64,000 bases of DNA from Lepiota brunneoincarnata (taxonomy: Eukaryota > Basidiomycota > Agaricomycetes > Agaricales > Agaricaceae): positions 744,001-808,000 of the forward strand of contig JAEBUN010000012.1 in the NCBI GenBank assembly GCA_023014365.1. Reading direction: 5' to 3'. The notes beneath the pieces are model-generated. The model was not told where the DNA came from. It saw only the letters and a list, made by a program, of their open reading frames with translations, and did no database searches. Position 1 is the first letter of the stretch. The number at the start of each line of letters is the position of its first letter. Below, piece by piece: positions 52,563-64,000 of the stretch. Position numbers and translations under genes: made by a program.

Positions 52563-54149
52563 GGAGTTCCCTGTACTGATAATTAGTGCAAAGTCTTGAG
52601 GTAAATCTAAAAAATTTATACTTGTTTGGTATGAGTTATCTGAGGGTTTGCAGGATGCAGGATCTTAAAAAGGGTGTTACTGAAGCACTCACAAGATGTC
52701 CTGGCTTATATATGGATCAGCTGGAATATCCCCATGTAAGCTGGATCTGGAATTAACCAACTTTCGGATTTTTCCTCAGACCTTCAGCCACGTCTCCGAC
52801 TTGGAGCCGAACAAACTGATGATGCCCGCGGAAACAGCGGTACCGGCGCTGTGGAGTTTCAGGCCCCAGGACCCATAACCAACTCCCCAGGGTGTTTCAG
52901 CTAACTTGAAGCGTGCTGAGACCCGACCCCTTCATATTTCAACGGACCTGGATGATGATGGTGGCACTATGGGCGCTGCTACCCTGCCACCGGGATGCCA
53001 CCCGTGGTTCAAACGCATTTAGGGCACTGCGATCACATATACACCCTAAACGCCAATTTCTCCTGAACCCGGGCCGAGCCACTGGAAAAACCCCTGGCCA
53101 CATCAGCCCCGACCATAAGTACAGAACTTCCTTGCACACCCACTCGCCCATAACCCCTTGATCCTGGGCATGGTGATGCCGTCCAGTCCATTAATAACCT
53201 TTTCTCCGAACTCCATGCTTGGGGGTTCATCCAGTATTCGACATCCATATGCCGTTACTCTAAATATGTCATAGAAGCATCGAGCCGAATAAATTATTCA
53301 TCAGAAGTAGCCACAGGGCACCTCCCCAGTTCGTCCCCAGCTGTTTCGAGTCACAGCTGGTGCGGAAATCTTCAATATCCGATTTTAGCGTCATCTGCGA
53401 CGAGGTTGAGCTTGGCCAATATTGTGAGTATATCGGTAATGCCGAATACGCAGATCCACAAGTTCGGCCCAGTCTTTTTGTCCTTCATGAGACACTCACA
53501 CGATGTTGGTGGGGTTGTTCTTTGGGGGCGCTCGGTCGGCCGGGTCTCCGTTGATGCGCTATGCGAGGTCCTCCCAACCAGGGCTGATACTTTCCCACCA
53601 GGCACACACGCCAAGCCTCGCACTCGTTTTCGCCCAGGACGAGCGCTCTGTACTCTCTTACATCCCGACCAGGTATTCTCTACCGAGTGCCATAGTCCAT
53701 CACATCTGGAGCATGCCAATACGCTCGACATAAACACCGTCGTCTTCATCAATATACTCGAAAAGCCCAACCCAACACGTCCACGCGCCATTATCCAAAA
53801 AAATCCACGTACGAGTTGCTCCGTGTTATACAATTCAGACAATTATCAGGTACAGATCCGAGATGGCCCTGGCCATGATGCGGGGACGTGAAACGAGAGG
53901 GATAGATTCTAAACCCATGCAATCGCCGACAAGAAACACGGGTGAATAAGTTGCATGTCGTTTTTCGGGGGGGGAAGGAGGAAGACATTACCAGGAGGAG
54001 GGCTGTCCAGTGCACAAGAAAGAGCTGTAGAAGGCATCATTATGACTCAAGCAGAGATAACTGCTTGGAGTAGAAGACGCAGAAACCAAAAATACGTATT
54101 GCCGTTGGTGGAGTGAGGAATGTCAGAAGGGACTTGCCTGAGAGAAGAT
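52563..54149. other. Host-like region without an assignable gene
   Basis: Composition shifts to higher GC from about 52740. Overlapping open frames of about 160 codons exist on both strands at 53372-53891, but neither has a domain I recognise, and splice signals do not settle which is real. 54016-54149 shows nothing clear. Confidence 0.4.
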
Positions 54150-55140
54150 ACAGATTATGCAGCGGACTGAGAGCCCAGAGCCTCCGTTGGACCCCGCACT
54201 ACTAATAAGTTTCAGAATGACTTCCAGTTGAGACTGCGGACTACTGCGGGCTACTGTAGAGCCGGTCATCAATGAATCTGAGAACAGCCGAGGCGAAAAT
54301 GAACAAACCTGATGTCGCGTCCGAAAGTCGCAGCAACTGCATCATTGATAGCTATACTTCGTCCTCTCCGTAATAATGTACCAGTACCGCTTATGAATAT
54401 CATCAGGGCCACCGCAAAAGAGAGACGGGCGTCCCCATTTGGGGTCACCGAAAGTCAGGTCCTCCCGTCTACAGTTGACTTTGAAGCCTGCTCTCCGAAG
54501 CAGGCACGTTAGGTACCATTCTGGTCAGCTGCAGACCATCAGAAGGAGAGGAAATATATCAACTAGCCGGGAATGCTCATTGATGAGTTCAATAAACTCA
54601 CATTGTGCATCCTCGCCATTGTATCCGTCCAACCTGTCCAAAGCGATGTCAATTGGTCGGTCACCACTAAACAACCGACATGCCTTCAAGGTGATGAATG
54701 GCTCAATGATGGACTTCTTGAACTGAGAACGCAGGCCCTTCTCGGAAGTGATCGAACCCTCCACAAGCATTCGTGTCATCAAATGTCTATAGCTGGGAAA
54801 CTCGACAGCGAATTAGTAGGAGAGGGAAGGAATAACACGGAGTAGATCGTTACGGTTGTTTAGTTTAGAGAAGAAGAAAGCAGCGCCAGGCTGACCCATC
54901 TCCTGACCGTGGTCACCAATAGTTTGCGTGAGTGCCAACTCGCCAACGCCAGCAGGACCGATGAGTCAGAGCATGCTCCAATATCGCCCGGTATCAATGA
55001 GCCATGTCGTGACCTTCCCCCTGAGCTCCACGCGAGGCTTAGGGTAGCATTTAGGTGAGGGATACCGAGCCGAGGAATCCATCTCTGCACCATATATTCC
55101 TCGGCGTTCGAGTAATTGTATTCTTATGACCGATAATGCA
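54150..55140 (-). pseudogene. NACHT-type STAND NTPase pseudogene fragment
   Basis: Reading the minus strand: KCYPKPRVELRGKVTTWL, then LIGPAGVGELALTQTI where the Walker A GPAGVGKS/T is GPAGVGEL, FFFSKLNNRNDLLRVIPSL, a Walker-B-like IDIALDRLDG, QCEFIELINEHSRL and LMVCS-PEW. This order is typical of the NACHT proteins expanded in Agaricomycetes. Stops interrupt at WSML (about 54972), PSLSY and MVCS; similarity fades after CRRED near 54460. Loss of the Walker A Lys plus stops makes it a pseudogene. Confidence 0.75.
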
Positions 55141-56750
55141 ACAAATTGAAGTGGCACGAACTCGGCCACCTACTACTGACCTACATTGCCAGTTTTGATG
55201 GAGTGCTCAATCGTAGTTCTTGATCATGCTGAGCACTGGCAAGATGAGCACTGGAGTCTGGCAAGAAGTCCGAGCCATGTTGCTGAGTTTGCGGACCCAT
55301 AACATATAACAGTGGGATGCGTGATGCCAGGTTTTCGTTCGGATATGTACCAGCCGCCGGTGTGTCGGTCGCTTTCCCTGCACGAGCAGCATTAGGCACA
55401 GCGTTGAGTGCCGTAGCGAAAACATAATGATGTAGAGGTGACCGTCCGGTTGCTGTGCTCTCCGTGATGGACTCGAGCAACACTCCAACGCCCACCGGTT
55501 CATAATGGGCCAACCCTTCGGATCAGTCCACCCCGGATTACCTATCTCCCCCTCCTGACTCGACACTCCCCTCGGACTTGCCATAAAATACCTGGTAATG
55601 ATAAGACTGTAAAAATGAATGTGAACAAATAAGAATAAAATAGGAATGGAGATGAAACAATACTCGAGGACCCACACCAGCGGAACGCTCGATATTTCCA
55701 ACGGTGAAAACGGTGCCATTTATTTTGCCTGTTTGACGACACTGTCCATCAGGGTCGGAGGTTCCACCCATGGGGACAGTTATCGGACACACAACCAGTG
55801 AAATGTCATTGGAAGGCAACGATTCAGGCAAATTTCCCACCCTTGTTCGCCCGGAAGTACTTTGACTTTACCCCACCTCTGAACTACGCGTGAACATTAT
55901 TTAGAGCCAATCCTCCCAGCTGAGGATGGTAAGAAGACGATCGAAGTAGTTGGCCACCGCGCTCGAAAACCCGCGAAATTGAATAGCCGGCCCGCTACAA
56001 AATCAATGATACGGTTATGAACTTGGAAATGCATCTGTATCCGGATGCCAGCCAGTGACACCTACTGCAAATCAGATATACCCCTATGGAAAGAGCAAGC
56101 TCAGCACTTCACCCTGCAAGATAGCGCAGTAGCGTGGACAATGGAATCAGGCTCGGAATCTCGGCCTCGAATCCTACGCCCTCCACCAAGGTAGGCGTCT
56201 CTACAGCTCTATAACGGATTGTTATGTTTACCTCACAACATTTTCCCTCCCTCTCTATCTGCTACCTCCCCCAGATTTGAAACCCATCGACAGATGGACA
56301 ATGTCACACTTCATCAATCATCACCTCCTGCGTATCAGTTGTTCAGTTGGGCCTGGGGACATCAAACAATCGGAAGGATTCATGTCCTGATTGGCTTGAC
56401 GATTGTCTGTGCCAGTTTTAGTATCGAGTGAGTATCACAGTATACTAGTGCGCGCATACGTATTCTCAGCATGGCTGTGTCGTGGTGTGTCGGTGTGAAC
56501 ACCATGTCCGAATCCGTATATATTAAATATGCCTCAGTGATTTGGCGTGAGGATTGCCACGCATTGACACTGCGTTTCTTTGCACCCTACCAAGTACCCA
56601 ATCCCTCGATTATCCAAGAACAGAACATACGCCGGCCTAGCAGCAAATTGTACCATATTTTTATTAGGTTTAGTTGAACATCCCTCGTTAAAACTCACCA
56701 TCGTTGACACAACTGAGTGAAGCTAACAAGTATCTCCTGGCCAAGGTGAA
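55141..56750. other. Spacer upstream of the TPR-CHAT gene
   Basis: Minus-strand open frames at 55181-55840 with GT/AG signals could be a small decayed gene, possibly the N-terminal exons of the NACHT remnant, but I find no recognisable domain. 55860-56750 shows no convincing coding region; it should hold the TPR-CHAT promoter. Confidence 0.4.
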
Positions 56751-59700
56751 ATGGCAGGGACACAGTCGGGCGACATCAGTAAGTACGGGACTGTGTGCCC
56801 CATAGACCAAGACATAACTGAACTAAATTTTCCTAAACCACTAGGAGATATTAATTATATTCGACAAGCTATCCCTGCAATACAGAGGGGTGTTGACCTT
56901 ACCCCGTTTGGCAACCCAGACCTACCTGGCATGCTCAACGCCCTCGGATACTTGTTCGTACTTCGGTTCGAAATCACAGGAGATGCCGTAGATATTCGTC
57001 AGGCAATATCTACACTGCAGAGAGCCGTTGAGCTCCTTCCTTCCACCCATGCTCTTCTGCCTGCCACACTCAGCGTTCTCGGAAATTCATTCCGAGCTTG
57101 GTTTTCTCTCACAGGAGACGCTGCATATATCCGGGTGGCGATATCCGTACAGCAGAGAGCCATTGAGATTGTTCCTCCTGGCCACGCGGACCTGCCGGAC
57201 GTGCTCACGGAGCTTGGAAGCTCATATCGAGCTCTGTTCGAGCGTACAGGAGACCTTGCGATCATTCAGGAAGCAATATCCACAATGGAGAGAGCAATTC
57301 AGCTCACTCCGCCTGACCATCCAGACTTACCTAACAGGTTGCAAAAGTTAGGAAATTCAATTCAAAGTCGGTTCAATTGTACGGGAGATCTTGCAGATAT
57401 TCAGGAGGCAATATCTGTACAACAGAGAGCTCTTGCGCTAACTCCTCCCGAACACGCACATCGGTCTGCCATACTCGGGAATCTTGGAATATTCTTTCGA
57501 CATCGCTTTGAATGCACGGGAAACCTAGCAGATATCAAGGAAGCAATATCTGTGCAGCGGGAAGCCATGGAGCTTGTTCCTGCTGGCCATCCTGACCTGC
57601 CCCGCACGCTCACCAATCTTGGAAATTCGTTCCAATCTCAGTTCGAACGCACAGGAGATCTTGCAGATGTCCAGGAGGCAATATCTGCAGTCCAGAAAGC
57701 AATCGAACTCACCCCTCCTGATCATCCATTCGTACACAGCATGCTCAACAATCTTGGTATCTCGTTCCGAACTCGATACGAGCACACAGGAGATCCCGAA
57801 GATATTCAAGAGGCGATAGCTACACTGCAGAAGGCCGTTGACTCTACTCCGCCCCAACATCCAGAGCTGCCTCACCGTCTTACCAATCTTGCAAATTCAT
57901 TCCAAAATCTGTTTGAACGTACAGGAGACCTTGCAAATATTCAAGAAGCAATATCTGTGCAGCACAAAGCTATCGAGCTCACTCCTCCTAGTCATGCGGA
58001 TATGTCACGCATGCTCAATGGCATCGGGGTTATGTTACAAGCTCGGTTCGAACACACGGGGGACCTTGCCGATATTCAAGAGTCGATATCTGCAAGGCAG
58101 AAAGCAGTTGAACTCACTCCTGCCGGCCATGCAAGTTTGGCTGGCAGGCTCTCCAACCTAGGGAATTCACTCAGAACTCGGTTTGTATGCACAGGAGATC
58201 TCGTAGATATTCAGGAGGCAATAATCACGCTACAAAAGGCAATCGATCTGACCCCTCCCGACCATGCAGACCTACCCAACAGACTCACCAATCTCGGGAT
58301 TTCGTTCGCAACTCGGTCAGAGCGTACGAGAGACCTAGCAGATGTTCTGGAAGCAATATCTGCGCTACAGAAAACGGTTGAGCTCACTCGCCCTGACCAT
58401 GCGGACCTGCCCCGCAGACTCACCCACGTTGGAGTTGCATTTGGAATGCGGTTCAAATACACGGACAACCTTGCAGATATCCAAGAAGCTATATCTACAC
58501 TGAAGAAAGCCACTGAGATCACTCCTCCTGATCATCCGCATCTCCCCAGTAGGCTCAGTGCTCTTGGAGCTTTTTGTGAAACCCAGTTCAATCGGACGGG
58601 AGACCCCGCCGACATTCAAGAGGCAATAGCCGCTCAGCAGAAGGCTGCCGAACTCGTTCCCCCCGACCATACAGACCTCCCCAGCATCCTCAGTAATCTT
58701 GGAACTACATTACAAACTCGGTTCAAACACACGGGAGACGTTGCAGATGTTCATGAGGCGATATCTGTGCTGCACAAAGCCGTCGAACTCACACCTCCTG
58801 ACCACTCTGACCTTCCTGGTAGGCTCGGCGAACTTGGAATTTCACTTGGAACTCGGTTCAACGTCGCCAAAGACAATAAAGACTCAACTGAGGCCCTTGA
58901 CTGCTTCCGCAGGGCGGCCAATGCCTCCACTGGGGATCCTTCTGATCGTCTACGTGCTGCTCGGTCATGGGCTAGCCTCTGTCGGTCGTTGGACCCACAA
59001 CAATCATTGAGCGCGTATGCCAAAGCCATTGAACTTCTCTCGCTTGTTGCTGGCTTGGAACAAATGGTGTACAAACGCCATCAGAATCTCGCTGATACAA
59101 TGGACCTTCCATTGGAGGCCGCCGCCACTGCGTCCAAACTAGGAGCGCCGGACAAGGCCCTCGAGTGGCTTGAACAGGGTAGATGCATCGTTTGGACCCA
59201 GTTAAACAACCTACGCACTCCATTTGATTCTCTTCGTGTCCACGATAAAGCCCTTGCAGATCGCATTCTGGATGTATCAATATCCCTTGAGATGGCAGGT
59301 TCTCGCACCCGATCACAGATGATCAACTCGGAGGCGACTCAGGGGACAAAGGTGTCCTTACAGCTCGAAGCAAAGCGACACGTTGAACTCGCAAGGGAAT
59401 GGGAACGACTCCTTACGACTGTACGAGAAATCCCAGGTTTCGGGACATTCCTTCTCCCGACACCAGCACCCGTCTTGCTCAACGGCCTGCCCGATGGTGG
59501 GGTCGTAGCCGTCATAAACATCGATAAGGAACGATGTGATGCTCTCGTACTCTTTTCCAGGCCCCGCGACTCTATTCACGTTCCGCTACCTCAATTTTCC
59601 TATACCAAAGCATCCAACCTTCACAAGCGCTTGCGGAAAGCCCTTGTCGATGAAAATGTCAGAGCGCGGGGGTCTGAGCTGGAACCTAGCAACAAAGGAG

Positions 59701-60760
59701 GAAAGCAAACTGATGTCGCAACCGATACTGAAACGACGGCTGAGCACGGAATTCAAGGCTTGAACAGCCGAGGAGGCCGTCCTTCAACGCAAGTTGCAGT
59801 TGGTCTCAAAGCAGTTTTGCGGGCCTTGTGGGTCGATGTAGTGGAGCCAATCATTAAATGTCTGGAGTATTCGGTGAGTATGGATCAATGTCGATATCAT
59901 ACTCGACGCTGAAAACACGAATCATTGCTTGGCAGGCTTCAGCTCTCCTATCCGAGAGACCGAGGATCTGGTGGTGTCCCACGGGTCCCCTTACATTCTT
60001 GCCACTTCATGCAGCAGGTATCTATGACAGCTCAACTGGTCCCAAAGTCTCCGACTTCGCAATATCCTCTTATACCCCTTCTGTCAGCGCCCTCGTTCAA
60101 CTTGTAAACAACCCTCCTGTGGTTGGTGATGGGATGGGAATGTTCTTGATCAGCCAGCCCGATACCCCAGGCCTACCCCCAATCCCCGCCACAACCGATG
60201 AAATTCGGATAATTAAGGAGCGACTCGCTGAGTATGAAATACCCTACTTTACTTTGGAAGGGGAGCATGCAAGCGTCGAGAAAGGGATGGGGGGCATAGA
60301 AACACACCGCTCTGTTCACTTCGCATGTCATGCATCGCAGAACGTTGATGATTCCCTTCAAAGTGGTTTCTTCCTCCATGATGGCACGCTCGACTTGTCA
60401 ACAATCATCGGAACTAACTTGAAGAATGCGGACCTCGCCTTCTTGTCTGCTTGCCAGACAAGTCGGGGCGATGAAAAACTCTCAGAAGAGGCTGTCCACC
60501 TAGCAGCTGGGATGTTAGCGGCCGGATATCACGGTGTTATCGCCACAATGTGGTCAATTCGAGATGATTGTGCTCCTATGATTGCAAATCTATTTTATAA
60601 GGAGCTTTTGACTCGTGAAGTCCGGGCTGGAGGTAAAGGAATTGATGGATCGCATGCAGCTTACGCACTTCAACATGCCATTGAGGAGTTTCGGAAGACT
60701 CTCCCTGACACAGATTCTGCTCTCCTGGCCTGGATTCCTTATGTACACTTCGGGTTGTAA
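56751..60760 (+). CDS. TPR-CHAT protein, 1315 aa, two exons
   Basis: Exon 1 56751-59873, intron 59874-59935 (GTGAGT...GGCAG, 62 bp), exon 2 59936-60760; phase 0. Residues 32-706 are 15 tandem repeats of exactly 45 residues (consensus GDLADIQEAIS-QKA-ELTPPDH-DLP-L-NLG-SF-RFERT), an extended TPR array. A helical linker follows, then a CHAT domain (caspase-like, HetF-associated with TPRs) from about 940 to 1315: PRIWWCPTGPLTFLPLHAAG, catalytic His1173 in HFACHAS, Cys1214 in LSACQTS, and ending AWIPYVHFGL. Both catalytic residues are present, so protease activity is plausible. In this class CHAT proteins are abundant and are suspected in self/non-self responses; the substrate is unknown. A NACHT remnant lies 1.6 kb upstream. 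No stops or frameshifts. An upstream exon cannot be excluded. Confidence 0.92.
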
Positions 60761-61847
60761 GCGTCCTAGGGTCTTTACATGGACGTATAAGCATTTTAAC
60801 CCTCTTTCTTCCAATATATATGCGTAGGTACTCCTTTCTGTTATCGAAGTATTACACCCGTCATTCAGACATTTATTCTATCGGTGCCTTTCAATACCGG
60901 TTCCTGGAACCAGCTAGATGGACCCTGGTTCGGCCAGGCCGATTGGTCATCATGAAGGTGGCACCCTCGAAATCAACGGCCGCTGCCGTTAAAACAACGG
61001 ATTATCTTGCGTATCGGGCCATGCCCCCCAAGATGAGCTTAAAAATCGAAAATACGAGCAGAGCATCTCTCGCTGGGTCTAGCCCGGCGTCAGCTTTCTG
61101 GTGATTGTCAGTTGTAGATACCTGCAGTCTTGTTTGCAGAGAAAATCGCGGTTCGCCATTGCAATGCAGCATATCAACCTGGACTCCCCCAAATCTACCC
61201 AGACGGCAAAATGAGAAGGATGGTCGGGGGTCCTCCGTTCCTTCGATATATCTTTCAACTTCGCAGAGCACTCGTGGATTTATTGGGTTGCATTGAAATC
61301 CGTCACAAAGACTCTCCCATAGGCATCCATGGATAACGACCACCAGAACAACTGGGCAGTGATTTGGTGGCTTAAATGAAAGTTGTTGGAACCTCGGAGT
61401 ACGGGGAGTGCCCCATGCCTGTAGAACTCTGTGGGCACAGAACTCGGTTCTCCAGTTCCTCGACGGTATAGTCTGAAAATGATTTCTCAATTATAGAGAC
61501 ACCTGGTGCACGGTATAACGATCCAGCATATCTTTCAAATATTAAGCTCACAGACACGACCCACCAGCTGGACATCGAACAAGGATTCAGGGTCAAGCGC
61601 GTTCAGAACCTCGTTGAAGATCTCAGGAGGAAGATTAACGATCGAAAGGGTCGGCTCCGGTCAGATGTACGGGTTCACATGTTTCGTGATGTCAGAAATC
61701 CCCAATAATGAAGGCGTGCTTTGAAGAAGAATGTTGAGTGTGAGGAATATGCAGGTGAGTCGGAGGATCAGGTCCAACATTGACCAAGTTTGATTCTCAA
61801 CAACGCAAACTCTTGGATACAAATTGTTCCCACACTTCTTTCCAGCG
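60761..61847. other. Spacer between TPR-CHAT and 7-TM gene
   Basis: Open frames up to 162 codons (61490-61002, minus) have no recognisable domain or splice pattern. Nothing else supported. Confidence 0.4.
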
Positions 61848-63197
61848 CTAGTGGCATAGCACAGTCTTTTCCTGCAGAACTACAATTCTATCAAAGGTCG
61901 AACCAGTCAATTCTATAGGCTGATCAGGCCTTGCGGCGACAAATGGCACTGTTACATCGAATCGAAGTGCAGAGGTACGTTCACCGCTCGAATGCACCTC
62001 TGTTGCAAACGAGTTGGCGAAGCCACTGTTGACAGCCATAACGATGGACGTTGGACAGATACCCTTCCAGGAACGGCTTTGCGTCAGCATACGGTGGGTT
62101 TTGAGTGAACACCAGCAACTCACCATGATCTGGGGCATGGCAGATATGGGGACATACAAAGCCCAATTACCGTTGAATCCATCTGCGGTTCGGTACAGGA
62201 CGAACTCGATTATTTTGCAAATGGTCACAATGAGTCCCGATTCGATGATCAAAAGAACAACTCGATGGTATTTCGCTTGAGAGGAAAATCCAGCCAATCC
62301 TCGTGACAAATACCTATTGATTAGTCTACCCTCAGCGCAGTTACATTGATTCTGAGCTTGAAAGAACACAGACCAGATCCTCCCAGCAGTGAGCAGTGTC
62401 ACAAAAGCATTGATGGCAATCGACGTAGCAAATGTTGCGATGCCCCAGCGAACCTGTAAGCTCTCCGGGGCTGAGGTTTTGAAGAAAAAACTATCTGCGA
62501 CAAATCCTGTGACTGCGAAGAATTGCCAGAGGATCTGGGATGAGGGGTGTGTGTCTAGGGGGAGAGGTTATGTGCTCACTGGTACTCCCTGCCAACATCA
62601 TAGCAGGAAAAGCAATAACATACAAATTCCCGTTCCAGATCGCATAGCATCGCCATAAGAGAACGAAATCTCCCAAAACAAACTTTGAACAGCAACCGCG
62701 GCCAAGAATGATGAGTGCCCAAGAACCTAGAGAAAACTCCTGGAAACTCACCGTGATGACATATAGCAACACTACTCCATGACCGAGGGGACTGTTTAAC
62801 TCTGTCAGATAGGGTTTGGTACCGACGCCTCCAGCATGTGTGATAAAGGCTTCCACGGTCCTCGCCAACACCAGAGCGCAGTGTACTGTTGCCAAGCCAT
62901 ACCTATATTCAACCCCTTAAGCATATGCATGATGTACTTAGAGGACAAAGAAGGCGGACAATGTAATAACAAGGAATATGTTCCATTTTATAGCTCTGGT
63001 GGACTTCACACTTTTACCATCTTCAGTTCTACGGGTGAACGTAGAGATCATACAGGCGATGAAAACGACGGTGAACACACCTATTGCAATGCGGTTAGAA
63101 CTAACTATAGGCAATATGAGCTGTCCACTGTACCCCAGAGCACGCCTGCAAGCCAAGTGCCCACGAGATATGCTTTATCGATACCAAAGTCCGGCAT
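61848..63197 (-). CDS. Multi-exon 7-TM integral membrane protein
   Basis: Minus strand. Probable ATG at 63197 (MPDFGIDKAYLVGTWLAGVLWG). Clear exons: part of 63150-62950 (IGVFTVVFIACMISTF, KWNIFLVITLSAFFV), 62895-62760 (LATVHCALVLARTVEAFI, GVVLLYVIT), 62690-62580 (LGDFVLLWRCYAIWNGN, VIAFPAMMLAG), 62512-62124 (RWGIATFATSIAINAFVTLLTAGRIW, VVLLIIESGLIVTICKIIEFVLY) and 62063-61848 (GICPTSIVMAVNSG). The last two introns, 62579-62513 and 62123-62064, are GT-AG and phase-correct. The two 5' junctions (near 63160 and 62940) do not resolve cleanly, so a frameshift or unusual splice is possible there. Seven hydrophobic segments and the LLWRCY...W and ESG motifs match an Agaricomycete membrane-protein family of unknown function. 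Confidence 0.7.
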
Positions 63198-64000
63198 GCT
63201 GGTGGCGAGGAAGAATATTTCTTAGATCATCGAGGGGCGCCCTCACCATTAAATAGGTATGGTTTCCGGAAACAGAGGCATTGCTGGGATCATACCTGCA
63301 CTGCCAAAGAAGCTGTTGAAATGATTCGAAGTACTTTGTATTTGCCGACGGATGTGGCATTCAACACGAGCGAGCGGGGCCCGTCACCATGTCGGGGGAT
63401 TCTGCCCCAGCGTAAATAATGAATATCTTCACACACCATGATTTTCGATCTGCTCCACTCGCTGTGAAGACATCGATGTTTGTCATCGTTCCGGACTATT
63501 TAAACACCACGTTCGAGAGTGCAATCAATATGCCAACATCGGTGATATCCTAGCCTCGTGAACTTGTTCAAAGTGGCTATCCAAATGATGTGCGGGTGAC
63601 GGGAAGATGCATGTGAAACCTCCTATGCCAATCAGGAGGTGTATGGATCTTGTTGGGCACCCACATAATGTTCACCCGCTCGTTCTGCGCTGCCTATGTC
63701 GAGTGAGGTAGATAGATCCGTGAGTACCATCACCATCCGACGAGGTTTCAAGTTTTCAACTCTCACAACACGCACTGTCAGGCATAAAACCGCCAATAAA
63801 CGATCACTTACACCCAGCAACAGGCACTATCAACCACGACATCCAGGCAGAATCATTCATCCATCTCGTAGACCCCCACGCCCGCATCCGTTCTTTCTGC
63901 GAAAACGCATCCTTCGTCGATAGTGCAGTCTGCGCTGCTTTGAGCGTAAGAACAACCTAGACAAAGGCTTCTCAGCTTTTTGGAAACTGTCCGGAACGCG
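63198..64000. other. Region upstream of the 7-TM gene
   Basis: No gene supported. It presumably contains the 7-TM promoter. Short frames at 63632-63923 are unremarkable. Confidence 0.4.

Noticed and set aside
53372..53891. Overlapping 156-161 codon ORFs on both strands
   Set aside because: No domain, no start or splice context favouring either strand; left unassigned.
56844..58868. 135-bp periodicity as a possible satellite or minisatellite
   Set aside because: Fully explained by the 45-residue TPR units of an intact gene.
61002..61490. 162-codon minus-strand ORF between TPR-CHAT and the 7-TM gene
   Set aside because: No recognisable domain and odd composition; probably a random opening.

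Overview
The window comes from a filamentous basidiomycete, most likely a mushroom-forming Agaricomycete. The evidence is short GT-AG introns (48-70 bp), chromodomain Ty3/Gypsy elements, a TPR-CHAT gene, a NACHT-type NTPase remnant and a 7-TM membrane protein of a type common in that class. About 52 kb is a stack of nested LTR retrotransposons; only the last 11 kb looks like host sequence. I see no rRNA, tRNA or CRISPR array.

Layout. 1-771 and 9758-14004 are the two halves of a decayed minus-strand Gypsy element (B), split by a plus-strand Gypsy element (A, 772-9757, target duplication GATAG). A itself carries two solo LTRs (822-1485 and 3880-4581) and B carries one (13072-13397). 14005-14818 is a third-ORF fragment of another minus-strand element (F). 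14819-19407 is a strongly decayed plus-strand chromovirus (D1). 19408-22903 is a truncated minus-strand Copia element. 22904-36845 is a 13.9-kb, apparently intact minus-strand LTR element (G). 36846-45368 is a minus-strand chromovirus (D2, a relative of D1) holding a solo LTR of the G family (42419-43719). 45369-47585 (C) and 47586-51715 (E) are minus-strand Gypsy remnants of the same family as B, again with solo LTRs. 51858-52562 is a zinc-cluster gene remnant broken by a solo LTR. 52563-64000 is host-like: a NACHT pseudogene, an intact TPR-CHAT gene (56751-60760) and a 7-TM gene (61848-63197).

The most unusual object is element G. It has LTRs of about 1.29 kb, a polypurine tract, and gag, pro and pol in three successive -1 frames. 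A canonical slippery heptamer sits at both junctions. Between pol and the polypurine tract it carries 4.4 kb with two antisense, intron-containing genes whose exon phases join without error: a 571-aa protein with a Zn2Cys6 cluster and a 358-aa protein with an NLS and a helical C-terminus. The palindrome TAAGCTTA occurs 28 times across G and I saw none outside the G family. I propose G as a self-regulating, possibly anti-silencing, retroelement system.

The chromoviruses A, E and D2 each carry an 11-12 nt primer-binding site complementary to the predicted 5' end of their own transcript, the self-priming arrangement known from Tf1/sushi elements. A, F and D2 also share a third ORF with zinc knuckles downstream of pol, and the A-family LTR encodes a conserved acidic protein in its U3 region.
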